Shown here piece after piece: positions 26,463 through 34,753 of a DNA stretch of 64,000 nucleotides (the stretch's first letter is position 1; every line of letters starts with the position of its first letter). The position numbers were made by a program, and so were the translations under genes. The DNA comes from Pirellulales bacterium (lineage in GTDB: Bacteria; Planctomycetota; Planctomycetia; Pirellulales; Lacipirellulaceae). The DNA lies in contig JALHQZ010000001.1 of NCBI GenBank assembly GCA_022841705.1, positions 682,001-746,000 of the forward strand, in the 5' to 3' direction. The notes under the pieces were generated by a model. The model was not told where the DNA came from and did no database searches. It saw only the letters and a list, made by a program, of their open reading frames with translations.

Positions 26463-27854
26463 ATGCCGCAGCTTGCACCGCTCTGTCGCCGAATCTTGGT
26501 CCTCGTGGCCCTCACTGCTATGGGGGCGAACCAAGCCGCAGGCGAAACTTCGTCGCGCCGCATGACCGCCATCGTGCGGGCCGTGCAAGGCGCTCGCGGG
26601 GCGGTGGTGAACATCCAAGGCCAAAAAACCATTACCGAAGCGGCCGCCACGCGTGGGGGACAGGAAACCTCCCGCCAAGTGAACGGCATGGGGACCGGCG
26701 TGGTGCTCGATCCGCGCGGGTACATCCTCACGAATCATCACGTGGTCGACGGCGTCCGCGAGATCAACGTCTCGCTCGATGACGGTAGTGCATACATCGC
26801 GCAGATCGTCGGCCGCGATCCCAGTACCGACCTCGCGCTGATCAAGATCGGCGCGAGCCGCATGTTGCCGACAATTGCACTCGGCACGTCGAGCGATTTG
26901 CTCACCGGCGAACCGGTCATCGCGATGGGCAACGCCTACGGTTACGAACACACCGTTACCCGCGGCATTATCTCGGCCTTGCACCGCGATGTGCAGGTGA
27001 GCGACACCCAGGCGTACGAAAACCTGATTCAAACCGACGCCAGCATCAACCCCGGTAACTCGGGCGGACCACTGCTGAACATCGACGGCAAAATGGTTGG
27101 CGTGAACGTCGCCGTGCGGGCCGGCGCCCAAGGGATTGGCTTCGCGATTCCGATTGACAAGGCCCTCGCCGTCGCGACGGAAATGATCAGCATCGAGCGG
27201 CTCGAGAACAAAACGCACGGCATTGCCGCTGCCGAACGGTTGGGCGATGGCCAACTGCTGGTCCGCCGCGTGATCGCTGGCAGCCCAGCCGACCGGGCCG
27301 GCATCCGCACCGGCGACGTGATCACACACATCGGTGAACTGGCCATTGATCGCCCGCTTGATTTGGAACGCGCTTTGCTCGGTCAGCGCGTAGGCCAGGA
27401 ACTCCCGCTGTCGATTGATCGCAACGGCGCTCCGGTTGAAACCACCATTGCGGTGGCGATGCGGGGTGGCCGCACAGTGGCCGCTTCCGCACCGGTGACG
27501 CCGGCTAGCGCCGCGGGGAGGAATTACGACCGCGAACCATCGTGGAACGTCATCGGCGTGGCGCTGGAAGAAGAACCGAGCAGCACGTTCGCCAAAATTG
27601 AATCGCGCTACCGCGGTGGCATGCGAGTGGTGAAAGTTCGCCCCGGCAGCCCCGCCGCCAAGCAAGGCATCCAGCCCGGCGATATCTTGGTCGGGATGCA
27701 CCGCTGGGAAACGTCGAATGCCCAGGACGTGCGGTACATTGTGAGCCGTGCGGGCACGGAAAACCTCGGCGACATGAAGTTCTACATCCTCCGTGGGCAA
27801 GAAACCTTGTACGGCCAAATCAACGTGGCGAGCGGCACGCCCACCCGCCGATAG
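26463..27854 (+). CDS. DegP/HtrA-like serine protease with PDZ domains
   Basis: A periplasmic trypsin-fold protease for protein quality control. After a signal peptide (LCRRILVLVALTAMGANQAA) the protease domain shows the His in YILTNHHVVDG, the Asp in DPSTDLALIKIG and the Ser in DASINPGNSGGPLL (near residue 193), so the triad is complete. A PDZ domain follows (VIAGSPADRAGIRTGDVITH, near 275) and a second PDZ near 390 (VRPGSPAAKQGIQPGDILVG). The ATG at 26463 gives a clean signal peptide; an ATG at 26364 would add an unlikely His/Arg/Pro-rich segment. Confidence 0.88.
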   Translation: MPQLAPLCRRILVLVALTAMGANQAAGETSSRRMTAIVRAVQGARGAVVNIQGQKTITEAAATRGGQETSRQVNGMGTGVVLDPRGYILTNHHVVDGVREINVSLDDGSAYIAQIVGRDPSTDLALIKIGASRMLPTIALGTSSDLLTGEPVIAMGNAYGYEHTVTRGIISALHRDVQVSDTQAYENLIQTDASINPGNSGGPLLNIDGKMVGVNVAVRAGAQGIGFAIPIDKALAVATEMISIERLENKTHGIAAAERLGDGQLLVRRVIAGSPADRAGIRTGDVITHIGELAIDRPLDLERALLGQRVGQELPLSIDRNGAPVETTIAVAMRGGRTVAASAPVTPASAAGRNYDREPSWNVIGVALEEEPSSTFAKIESRYRGGMRVVKVRPGSPAAKQGIQPGDILVGMHRWETSNAQDVRYIVSRAGTENLGDMKFYILRGQETLYGQINVASGTPTRR

Positions 27855-27926
27855 TCGATTCTTGACAGTGCCACCCGCAATTCTAGCCGCTTGCGGCTTA
27901 GCACGCCGGACTCGATAATTCGCCGT

Positions 27927-28805
27927 GTGGAACGCGAATTCATCACCCAGCTCCGCGAGCGCCTCCCGCCGCACCCGTTGCTCAAACTCGGCATCGGTGA
28001 CGATGCCGCGATCCTGTCACTCGGCCAAGGTGCCGACGTGGTGGTGACGACTGATCTATTGGCCGACGGCACGCACTTCCTCTCTACAGAGCAAGACCTT
28101 GCGCGGATCGGCCGCAAGGCTCTGGCCGTGAACCTTAGCGATCTCGCCGCGATGGCTGCTCGACCCGTGGGCGCCGTCGTTGCCATCGCGCTGCCAAAGA
28201 GCGGCATCGGCGGCCGCTCGCCACTCGAAGTCGCCACGCGATTGTACGACGGCCTACTGCCGCTTGCCGCAGAGTTCAACGTGCCGATCGCCGGCGGCGA
28301 CACCAACACTTGGAACGGCCCGCTGGTGATCGCCGTCACTGCATTGGGCGCCGTCACGCCGCGCGGCCCGCTGCTGCGTAGCGGCGCCAAAATCGGCGAT
28401 TCGATCTACGTCACCGGCACGCTCGGCGGAAGTTTGGCAGGAAAGCATCTCGACTTCACCCCGCGCGTCGCCGAAGCGCTCGAACTCGCCAAGCGACACA
28501 ACTTGCACGCCGGCATGGACATTACCGACGGCCTCGCGATCGACCTCGACCGCTTGATCACCGCGAGCAACTGCGGTGCCGTTTTGGATTTAGCGTCGAT
28601 CCCACTTTCCGCCGCTTGCGGCGTAACGAATGCACTCGGCGATGGCGAAGATTTCGAACTTTTGATGACCGCCGCCGTGCCGCTTGGTCCTCTGCCGTGC
28701 GGCATCACGAAAATCGGCGAGATCATTGCCGACCGCGGATTGTGGTCCCGCGATGAAACTGGCGCCGTGACACGTTTACCCGTCACCGGTTATCTTCACC
28801 GTTAG
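27927..28805 (+). CDS. thiL: Thiamine-phosphate kinase
   Basis: ThiL phosphorylates thiamine monophosphate to thiamine diphosphate. The 292-residue protein contains LKLGIGDDAAIL (near residue 23), VVVTTDLLADGTHFL, AVNLSDLAAMAARPVG, PIAGGDTNTW, and GMDITDGLAIDLDRL, all ThiL signatures that bind Mg-ATP and substrate. The start is taken as a GTG at 27927 (VEREFITQLRERL), which matches the family N-terminus; an upstream TTG at 27891 is possible. Its TAG stop lies in the left arm of an inverted repeat; tsaE follows. Confidence 0.9.
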   Translation: MEREFITQLRERLPPHPLLKLGIGDDAAILSLGQGADVVVTTDLLADGTHFLSTEQDLARIGRKALAVNLSDLAAMAARPVGAVVAIALPKSGIGGRSPLEVATRLYDGLLPLAAEFNVPIAGGDTNTWNGPLVIAVTALGAVTPRGPLLRSGAKIGDSIYVTGTLGGSLAGKHLDFTPRVAEALELAKRHNLHAGMDITDGLAIDLDRLITASNCGAVLDLASIPLSAACGVTNALGDGEDFELLMTAAVPLGPLPCGITKIGEIIADRGLWSRDETGAVTRLPVTGYLHR

Positions 28806-28881
28806 CCGCGGGGCGCGTCCCCGCGCTTTTTCTTGATGCGTCGCCGATTAAGAACGCGCGGGGGCGCGCCCCGCGGCTAAC
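28801..28881. repeat. Inverted repeat, GTTAGCCGCGGGGCGCG type
   Basis: Arms 28801-28826 and 28856-28881 are 26-bp reverse complements. The left arm contains the thiL stop codon; the right arm ends five bases before the tsaE ATG. A shorter relative (TTTAGCCGCGACGCG) follows tsaE at 29311-29387. Confidence 0.85.
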
Positions 28882-28886
28882 TCCAT

Positions 28887-29315
28887 ATGCGAATCATCAT
28901 CAACTCCGAAGCCGACACCGTAAAACTCGGGCAGCGCTTGGCGGGCGCGCTCCCGCAGGGGAGCGTCATCTCGCTCGTCGGCAATCTCGGCGCCGGCAAA
29001 ACGCGGCTCGTGCAGGCGTTCGCGGCGGCGTGGGGAGCGGTGGAGGGTTCCGTCACCAGCCCGACCTTTGTGCTCATCAACGAGTATTACACGCCGCGCG
29101 GGCCAATCTACCACATCGATGCGTATCGCCTGAAAGATGATGACGAGTTCTTAAATCTTGGCCCGGAAGAGTATTTCGCGTCGAACGGCGTGACGTTCAT
29201 CGAATGGGGCAACCGCGTCGAGCGCTGTCTTCCGGCGGACGCGATTGAAATCGCGATCGAAATCGGCGAAGGCGAAGCGCGCGTGGTGACGATTCGTGGG
29301 TTGGATACAGTTTAG
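28887..29315 (+). CDS. tsaE: tRNA threonylcarbamoyladenosine biosynthesis ATPase TsaE
   Basis: TsaE works with TsaB/TsaD to form N6-threonylcarbamoyladenosine at tRNA position 37. The 142-residue product has the P-loop VGNLGAGKTRLVQAFAAAWG (near residue 31), VTSPTFVLINEYY, the HxDxYR motif IYHIDAYRLKDDDEF and FIEWGNRVERCLP. Typical length and complete. TsaB and TsaD are not in this window. It is flanked by two related hairpins. Confidence 0.93.
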   Translation: MRIIINSEADTVKLGQRLAGALPQGSVISLVGNLGAGKTRLVQAFAAAWGAVEGSVTSPTFVLINEYYTPRGPIYHIDAYRLKDDDEFLNLGPEEYFASNGVTFIEWGNRVERCLPADAIEIAIEIGEGEARVVTIRGLDTV

Positions 29316-29387
29316 CCGCGACGCGCAAGCAGAGCACGTTGGTCTGAGAAACCGCGAAACGCGCTCCGCTAGCGCGTCGCGGCTAAA
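29311..29387. repeat. Inverted repeat, TTTAGCCGCGACGCG type
   Basis: Arm 29311-29326 pairs exactly with 29372-29387; the tsaE stop (29313-29315) is in the left arm. It lies between the convergent tsaE and hslU genes and may serve as a bidirectional end, though there is no T-run. Confidence 0.75.
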
Positions 29388-29390
29388 CGT

Positions 29391-30737
29391 TCAAAGAATA
29401 AACCGGCTCAAATCTTCGTTCTTCGTCACCGCTTCAAGGCGTTCGCTCACATAGGCGGCGTTGATCGGGACGCGGTTACCTTGCATGTCGGCGGCCTCGA
29501 AGGAGAGTTCTTCGAGCAGGCGTTCCAAAATCGTGTACAAGCGGCGGGCGCCGATGTTTTGGGTCGTTTGGTTCACTTGGAACGCGTACGAAGCGAGGGC
29601 GTCGATCGCGTCGGGCTGAAAGTCCACCGTCACGCCTTCGGCCGACAACAGCGCAGTGTACTGCTTGATGAGCGACGCCCGTGGTTCGGTTAGGATCCGC
29701 ACGAAGTCATCTTTCGTAAGGTCCTGTAGTTCCACGCGGATCGGGAAGCGGCCTTGTAGTTCCGGCATCAAATCGCTGGGGCTCACCTTGTGGAACGCGC
29801 CGGCGCCGACGAACAGAATGTGGTCGGTTTTGACGTAGCCGTAGCGAGTTTGGACGGTGGTCCCTTCAACGATCGGCAGCAAATCGCGCTGCACGCCCTG
29901 GCGCGACACGTCGGCCCCGCGGCCCCCTTCGCTGGCGACGATCTTGTCGAGCTCGTCGAGGAAAATAATCCCCACGTTCTCGGCCAGTTCGACCGCTTTG
30001 CCATTCACCTTTTCTTGATTGATGAGCGCATCGCACTCCTGTTGCAGCAGCACCTTGCGGGCGTCGGCCACGCTCATTTCGCGGCGGCTAACGTTTTTGG
30101 GCAGAATCTTTTCGAGCATCCCTTGGAAGTCAATATCCATCGCGTCGCCGCCGGGCGGGCCCATGCCGGGAATGACCATCGCGTGCGCTTTTTGCTCGAT
30201 GCTGATTTCGACTTGGCGCCCTTCGAGTTCACCGGCCACCAACATCGCCCGCAACTTTTCGCGGGTTCGTTCGTAGCGCTCGGGTGAATCGGGCGAATCG
30301 ACGCCGACATCGAAACTGCGCGGCGCGGGGGCGAGGAGGTCGAGCAGCCGCTCGTCGACGCGCTTAGCGGCTTCTTCTTGCACGTTCGCCAGTTCTTGTT
30401 CGCGGACGATGCCGATGGCGTTTTCGACCAGCTCGCGGATCATGCTTTCGACATCTCGGCCGTAGTAGCCAACTTCGGTGTACTTGGTCGCTTCGACTTT
30501 GATGAACGGCGCGCCGGTAAGCTTGGCCAAGCGGCGGGCGATTTCGGTTTTGCCGACGCCGGTGGGGCCGATCATCAGAATGTTTTTCGGCGAGACCTCG
30601 CGGCGCATCTCGTCGTCCAGCTGTTGCCGCCGCCAGCGATTGCGGATCGCGATCGCCACGGCGCGCTTGGCCGCCTGTTGGCCCACGATGTGCCGATCGA
30701 GTTGTTCGACGATTTGCCGGGGAGTTAAGTCGCGCAC
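29391..30737 (-). CDS. hslU: ATP-dependent protease ATPase subunit HslU
   Basis: AAA+ unfoldase that feeds the HslV peptidase. The 448-residue protein begins [19 protein letters not shown], with Walker [20 protein letters not shown] near residue 55, [16 protein letters not shown] (pore region), Walker [14 protein letters not shown] near 250, and the sensor-2/C-terminal segment ending DLSRFIL, which inserts into HslV. A GTG at 30737 is chosen as start; it overlaps the hslV stop by 13 bp, indicating translational coupling. A TTG 14 codons upstream is less likely. Confidence 0.95.
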   Translation of the reverse strand: MRDLTPRQIVEQLDRHIVGQQAAKRAVAIAIRNRWRRQQLDDEMRREVSPKNILMIGPTGVGKTEIARRLAKLTGAPFIKVEATKYTEVGYYGRDVESMIRELVENAIGIVREQELANVQEEAAKRVDERLLDLLAPAPRSFDVGVDSPDSPERYERTREKLRAMLVAGELEGRQVEISIEQKAHAMVIPGMGPPGGDAMDIDFQGMLEKILPKNVSRREMSVADARKVLLQQECDALINQEKVNGKAVELAENVGIIFLDELDKIVASEGGRGADVSRQGVQRDLLPIVEGTTVQTRYGYVKTDHILFVGAGAFHKVSPSDLMPELQGRFPIRVELQDLTKDDFVRILTEPRASLIKQYTALLSAEGVTVDFQPDAIDALASYAFQVNQTTQNIGARRLYTILERLLEELSFEAADMQGNRVPINAAYVSERLEAVTKNEDLSRFIL

Positions 30738-31282
30738 GCCAGTTGTTCCAGCACCAGGTTGTGATTCGTGTAAACGCAAATGTCCGCGGCGATGCCGAGC
30801 GACGCTTGGACAATTTCTTCCGCACTGAGATTCGAGTATTTTATCAGCGCTCGCGCGGCGGCCATCGCGTAGTTCCCACCGGAGCCGATGCCCAAAATGC
30901 CGTCGGTCGGCTGGATGACGTCGCCGGTGCCGCTGACCAGCAGTGTTTCTTTCGCGTCGGCCACCGCGATGAGCGCTTCAAGCCGCCGGAGCACGCGGTC
31001 AGTCCGCCATTCCTTCGCGAGTTCCGTCGCCGCCCGCGGCATGTTGCCGGGGAAGTCTTTTAGTTTGGCTTCAAACCGTTCCAAGAGTGCGAAAGCGTCA
31101 GCAGCACTCCCAGCGAATCCAGCGAGGACTTTGCCATCGGCGAGCCGGCGGACCTTGCGGGCATCTCCCTTCATCACAGTAGCGCCCATGCTCACCTGAC
31201 CATCGCCGCCCATCGCGACGAAGCCATCTTTGCGCACGGTGAGAATGGTGGTGGAACGAATCCGCTCGTGAAGTTTTGTCAT
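30725..31282 (-). CDS. hslV: ATP-dependent protease proteolytic subunit HslV
   Basis: Threonine peptidase forming the double-hexamer core of HslVU. The 185-residue product has a short propeptide [10 protein letters not shown] followed by [20 protein letters not shown], so the nucleophilic Thr is exposed after processing. Also visible are [17 protein letters not shown] and the C-terminal [14 protein letters not shown] with the Gly-rich conserved loop. The ATG at 31282 fits the family; the longer frame to 31429 adds an unconserved leader. It is followed by and overlaps hslU. Confidence 0.95.
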   Translation of the reverse strand: MTKLHERIRSTTILTVRKDGFVAMGGDGQVSMGATVMKGDARKVRRLADGKVLAGFAGSAADAFALLERFEAKLKDFPGNMPRAATELAKEWRTDRVLRRLEALIAVADAKETLLVSGTGDVIQPTDGILGIGSGGNYAMAAARALIKYSNLSAEEIVQASLGIAADICVYTNHNLVLEQLACAT

Positions 31283-31360
31283 GGGTCCAATTGTCGGCGT
31301 TTGCCGTAGAATTGCCCAGTGGGCGCTGACGTGCCGCAATTTCGGGCGTATTCTACAGGG

Positions 31361-31957
31361 ATGAATTTTCCTCGCAGTCCTGAATTGCTTTCGGCCGGCG
31401 CATCGGCGCTGGTAGTGATTGACGTCCAAGAGCGCTTACTGCCAGCGATGCGCGACGGTGAGGGGCTTGTCGCGAACATTCGGCGGCTGCTGGAAGGAGC
31501 CGCGGTGCTGGGAGTTTCGACCTCCGCGACCGAACAGAATCCGGCGAAGTTGGGCCCGACCGTTTCACCGTTAATGGAACTGTCGCCCGTGCGGCACGCG
31601 AAGATGGCGTTCAGCGCCGCGGAGTGCAGTGAATTGCTGGCCGCTTGGAACGCCGCCGAGATTCGGCAGGTGGTGCTGTGCGGGATTGAAGCTCATGTGT
31701 GCGTGCTGCAATCGACGCTCGATTTTTTGGCGATGGGGTACGAAGTTCATATCGTCTGTGACGCAGTGAGCAGCCGCAATCAGCACGATCACGACGTGGC
31801 GCTCGCGCGACTCGCGAGTAGCGGGGCGACGATCACCACTACCGAAGCGGTGCTATTCGAGTGGTGTGCGACGGCGGATCGACCGGAGTTCAAAGCAATC
31901 AGCGCGCTGGTGAAAACCCGGGAGGGCGACGCTCCGCGGAGCCAGTCAAGGAATTGA
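31361..31957 (+). CDS. Isochorismatase-family cysteine hydrolase
   Basis: The fold includes nicotinamidases, N-carbamoylsarcosine amidases and isochorismatases. The catalytic triad is visible: Asp in [12 protein letters not shown] (near residue 22), Lys in [10 protein letters not shown] and Cys in [19 protein letters not shown] (near 114). It resembles YcaC-like family members without assigned substrate. The ATG at 31361 is 78 bp from the divergent hslV. The last dozen residues ([12 protein letters not shown]) are encoded by the left arm of an inverted repeat, so the present C-terminus probably results from insertion of that repeat. Confidence 0.82.
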   Translation: MNFPRSPELLSAGASALVVIDVQERLLPAMRDGEGLVANIRRLLEGAAVLGVSTSATEQNPAKLGPTVSPLMELSPVRHAKMAFSAAECSELLAAWNAAEIRQVVLCGIEAHVCVLQSTLDFLAMGYEVHIVCDAVSSRNQHDHDVALARLASSGATITTTEAVLFEWCATADRPEFKAISALVKTREGDAPRSQSRN

Positions 31958-32001
31958 CCGTCTTGGGTAGGACTGGCTTCGCGGAGCGTCGCCCTCCCGC
32001 T
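31918..32001. repeat. Inverted repeat, GGGAGGGCGACGCTCCGCGG family
   Basis: Left arm 31919-31949 (GGGAGGGCGACGCTCCGCGG...) pairs with 31968-32000. It overlaps the 3' end of the isochorismatase gene and abuts the stop of the convergent FtsQ-like gene. A single arm of the same sequence type lies at 52301-52322. Confidence 0.8.
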
Positions 32002-32904
32002 TCACTTCACCGCGTCGTCTGCGTCGCGTTTGACGGTGCGGGGTTCGGTAGAGAGGCCATCGCGGACGTCGATTTCCACGGGACTGGTGAACGATTCCAG
32101 TGCCCCATTCTTCGCGATGTACTGCTGCAAGCGCTGGAGCTTAGTCGCGAAGTTCGATTCGGTGACCGGTTCGTAGCCCGGTGCGGTGCCCCAGTGGATC
32201 GTCGAGCCGCCGCTGGTCACCAGGTCGTAGGTGAAGTAGCGCAGCTCGCCGCGCACTTCGGGGGCGGTCGAGGGGATCGCGTCGACCAGTTCCAGCGTGC
32301 GCCACTGCGGGCCGAACTGGCGGATGAGCGTGAGCGCGCCGGTCACACGCGGGTCGTTCCAGCGCTCGCCGACGAGTGGGCTTCCTTCAATGTCGAGCAC
32401 CCGCGGCAGGTACTGGCGTTCGGCGGGGGTGAGATCGGCTTCCGGCAAGCGCACGCCGTCTTGATCGAGCACAAGCAGATTCTGCGCCGCCTCACGCGGG
32501 GCAATGGCCGCGGCGGGCTGGCGGTACTCGAGCGCGATGCGCAAGCGATTCGGCGGCGTTTTTTCGACACTCAGCACACGCCGGACCCACGGCTGAAATG
32601 CGAACGCATCGGCGACGCGCCGCTGCAACAGTTCCGGCGGATCGAGCACCGAGAGGTTGTTTTCCAACTGCGCCGCGGCGAGCGCTTGCTTACGAAGATC
32701 GACGTGAATCCACGGCGGGGCCGGGGGGAGGTCAATTTCGGCGGCCGTCACCCGATAGTGCGCGCTACTGCGAATATGCGCCTGCGCCCCGTTCCAAAGC
32801 TGCTTGCCCACCAGCCCCAGCACCGCCAGCACACCGAGCGCCGCGCCGATCCGTTGCGGGCGAGTGAAGAGCGGTTCGGTGGGAGTCGAATTCTTAGCCG
32901 CCAT
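32002..32904 (-). CDS. ftsQ: FtsQ/DivIB-like POTRA membrane protein
   Basis: The 300-residue protein has a short cytoplasmic N-terminus, one membrane segment (IGAALGVLAVLGLVGKQLW, near residues 19-37), a POTRA-like domain starting near residue 52 (VTAAEIDLPPAPPWIHVDL) with FQPWVRRVLSVEKTPPNRLRIAL, and a second beta domain with TFDLVTSGGSTIHWG-like sequence. This is the layout of FtsQ, the divisome scaffold. It lies 136 bp downstream of murB on the same strand, the order found in classical division/cell-wall clusters. Sequence identity to FtsQ cannot be measured here, so the call rests on architecture plus context. Confidence 0.65.
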   Translation of the reverse strand: MAAKNSTPTEPLFTRPQRIGAALGVLAVLGLVGKQLWNGAQAHIRSSAHYRVTAAEIDLPPAPPWIHVDLRKQALAAAQLENNLSVLDPPELLQRRVADAFAFQPWVRRVLSVEKTPPNRLRIALEYRQPAAAIAPREAAQNLLVLDQDGVRLPEADLTPAERQYLPRVLDIEGSPLVGERWNDPRVTGALTLIRQFGPQWRTLELVDAIPSTAPEVRGELRYFTYDLVTSGGSTIHWGTAPGYEPVTESNFATKLQRLQQYIAKNGALESFTSPVEIDVRDGLSTEPRTVKRDADDAVK

Positions 32905-32940
32905 CGTCGCACATCCTTGTGGACTTCGAAATCAAGGTTT

Positions 32941-33034
32941 GGGTGGCTGGGGTCGGCGCTAACCGCCCCCAGCCGCGTTGAGTTGGGTTCTGCCGCACGG
33001 CTGGAGGCGGCTGACGCGCCGACCCCAGCCACCC
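32941..33034. repeat. Inverted repeat, GGGTGGCTGGGGTCG family (copy 2)
   Basis: Arm 32941-32958 (GGGTGGCTGGGGTCGGCG) pairs exactly with 33017-33034. The first 15 bases match the arms of the element at 3936-4018. It lies between murB and the FtsQ-like gene. Confidence 0.85.
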
Positions 33035-33040
33035 GGTTCA

Positions 33041-33919
33041 CTACCAGATTTCCAGCGCGGGTTCCAGTTCAACTCCCAGGCGTTCGGCGACGCGGCTGCG
33101 GACGACGTCGATGAGCTTTAGGACGTCATTGGTGGTGGCGCCATCGTGGGCGACGATGAAATTGCCGTGCTTTTGGCTCACTTCGGCGGCGCCGACGGTG
33201 GCCCCTTTGAGGCCCGCCTGGTCGATCAGCATGCCAGCACTCATCCCGCGGGGGTTGCGGAAAATCTGGCCGGTTCGCTGGTGGCTCATCGGCTGGTTCG
33301 CTTTTTTAACGATCCACTGCTTCTGCATCCGCTTGGTGAGCACCTCGGGCTCATCGCGTTCCAGTTCGAAAGTGGCGTCGAGAATCACCAGCTCGTCGAG
33401 GCTGCTTTGGCGATAGGCGAAGACCAGCTCATCGCGCGTGCGGGTAAGGACTTCGCCACTGCGGGTGACGACCGTGGCGCTCGCCGCCCACTGGCCGATG
33501 TCTCCGGCGCGCGTGCCGGCGTTGTTGTGCAAGGCTCCGCCGATGGTGCCGGGGATACCCACCAGTGTGTCGAGTCCGGCGAGGCCGAGCCGAACGGTTT
33601 CGTTGATGGCGGTGGCCAACTGCACGCCGGCACCAATACGGAATGCGGCGCCCTCTTGGGCCATGGTTTGAAAGCAAGGCGATTCGATGGAAATCACCAC
33701 GCCTTTCACCCCTTCATCGCGCACCAGCAGGTTCGAACCGCTCCCCAGCACGCGCACGGGGACGTTGTCCGCCTTGCAGCGTTTCACGAGTGCGATAAGC
33801 TCGTCCGCCGACTGCGGTTCGGCAAAGTGCTCCGCCGCCCCGCCGAGCCGAAACCAAGTGCGCGGCCCGAGCGGCAATTGCGGGGTAAGTTTGGTGGCGA
33901 TACCAGTGAGTGTGGCCAT
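33041..33919 (-). CDS. murB: UDP-N-acetylenolpyruvoylglucosamine reductase-like MurB
   Basis: MurB is an FAD enzyme that reduces UDP-GlcNAc-enolpyruvate to UDP-MurNAc. The 292-residue protein has the FAD site VRVLGSGSNLLVRDEGVKG (near residue 57), IPGTIGGALHNNAGTRAGDI (near 122), FAYRQSSLDELVILDATFE, and the C-terminal IFRNPRGMSAGMLIDQAGLK with VSQKHGNFIVAHDGAT. The family's catalytic Ser or Cys, in GSxFxNP, is a Gln here (TGQIFRNP). The remaining type II signatures are intact. It precedes the FtsQ-like gene. Whether it is an active reductase depends on that position. Confidence 0.88.
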   Translation of the reverse strand: MATLTGIATKLTPQLPLGPRTWFRLGGAAEHFAEPQSADELIALVKRCKADNVPVRVLGSGSNLLVRDEGVKGVVISIESPCFQTMAQEGAAFRIGAGVQLATAINETVRLGLAGLDTLVGIPGTIGGALHNNAGTRAGDIGQWAASATVVTRSGEVLTRTRDELVFAYRQSSLDELVILDATFELERDEPEVLTKRMQKQWIVKKANQPMSHQRTGQIFRNPRGMSAGMLIDQAGLKGATVGAAEVSQKHGNFIVAHDGATTNDVLKLIDVVRSRVAERLGVELEPALEIW

Positions 33920-34004
33920 ACTGCGGTGGGGCAGGGGAGGGCGTGTGGTGAACTGTGCGACGCCTATAGTTTACCCCATCGCCATAAAAACTCGATAGCC
34001 GGAT

Positions 34005-34087
34005 CGTGGGGCAGGCTTTCTAGCCTGCCGCTTCGCCCATAGGAGATTTCGACTCCACCACAGGCAGGCTAGAAAGCCTGCCCCACG
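34005..34087. repeat. Inverted repeat, CGTGGGGCAGGCTTTCTAGC type
   Basis: Arms 34005-34029 and 34063-34087 are exact 25-bp reverse complements around a 33-bp spacer; each arm is also internally palindromic (GCAGGCTTTCTAGCCTGC). The element at 5297-5385 has a related design. It lies between murB and the release-factor-like gene. Confidence 0.88.
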
Positions 34088-34585
34088 TTATCTCAACGCC
34101 GCCAATCCTCGCTCCGCACGCTGCGAATTGAGCAGAGTCAACGCCTCCGGAGCATCCCGCAGCAGATTCGTAAACTGCGTCCCGCTGATGCCGAGCCGCT
34201 CCGCCGCTTCGCTAAGCCGCCAGTTGTTCGACGCGAGGGTATCGAGCCCCTCTGCGAGCAGCGCGGGAAAATCTCCATGCTCAGGATTCACCCGCAACTT
34301 CCCGCCCTGTATCCGGCTTCGCCACAATTCGCTCGGCATTTCACCGTCGGTGACGGTCCGCACCGCGACGGCGAGTTTCACCCGCAACCGCTGTTGGGCG
34401 ACGGCGAGATTCTCGGCTTGGCTACGGCGTTCGCTCGCCTCCGCGGTGACGCCGGTTGGCGTATGGGTTAGCACGACTGCCGTTTCGACTTTGTTGCGAT
34501 GCTGCCCGCCGGGCCCGCTACGCTTAGTTCGGCGGACGTCGCATTCCGCCATCAGAGCGGTCAGTTCTTGGGCGGCGGGGTGCAT
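34088..34585 (-). CDS. Release-factor-like (GGQ-domain) peptidyl-tRNA hydrolase
   Basis: The 165-residue protein carries the GGQ catalytic loop, DVRRTKRSGPGGQHRNKVET (near residue 20), as in class I release factors and the ribosome-rescue factor ArfB, but has no codon-recognition domain. A second half (about 95-165) contains a helix-turn-helix-like segment, LSEAAERLGISGTQFTNLLRD. It may rescue stalled ribosomes or hydrolyse peptidyl-tRNA. The ATG at 34585 (MHPAAQEL) is chosen because the in-frame ATG five codons upstream lies in the MITE-like repeat arm. Confidence 0.75.
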   Translation of the reverse strand: MHPAAQELTALMAECDVRRTKRSGPGGQHRNKVETAVVLTHTPTGVTAEASERRSQAENLAVAQQRLRVKLAVAVRTVTDGEMPSELWRSRIQGGKLRVNPEHGDFPALLAEGLDTLASNNWRLSEAAERLGISGTQFTNLLRDAPEALTLLNSQRAERGLAALR

Positions 34586-34588
34586 GAT

Positions 34589-34671
34589 TGTAGTAGGCAC
34601 GGTCCCCGTGCCGTTTTTATATGCTTAAATTCGAGCTTGACGCGAACGGCACGGGGACCGTGCCTACTACA
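34589..34671. repeat. MITE-like element with 26-bp terminal inverted repeats (copy 2)
   Basis: Arms 34589-34614 and 34646-34671 are exact reverse complements (TGTAGTAGGCACGGTCCCCG...), around a 31-bp AT-richer spacer unlike that of copy 1 at 13065-13157. It lies directly upstream of the release-factor-like start. Confidence 0.88.
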
Positions 34672-34753
34672 ATAAAGCGAGTTGGTTGCGATTACACACT
34701 CCTCCCGCTATCATACCGCCATGCCCTCACCCCTCGCCAGCGAACGGACCACC

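Noticed and set aside
26211..27974. 587-codon open frame antisense to the DegP-like protease gene
   Set aside because: It is a GC-rich codon-bias shadow of a well-recognised gene, with no domain of its own and composition of translated antisense.
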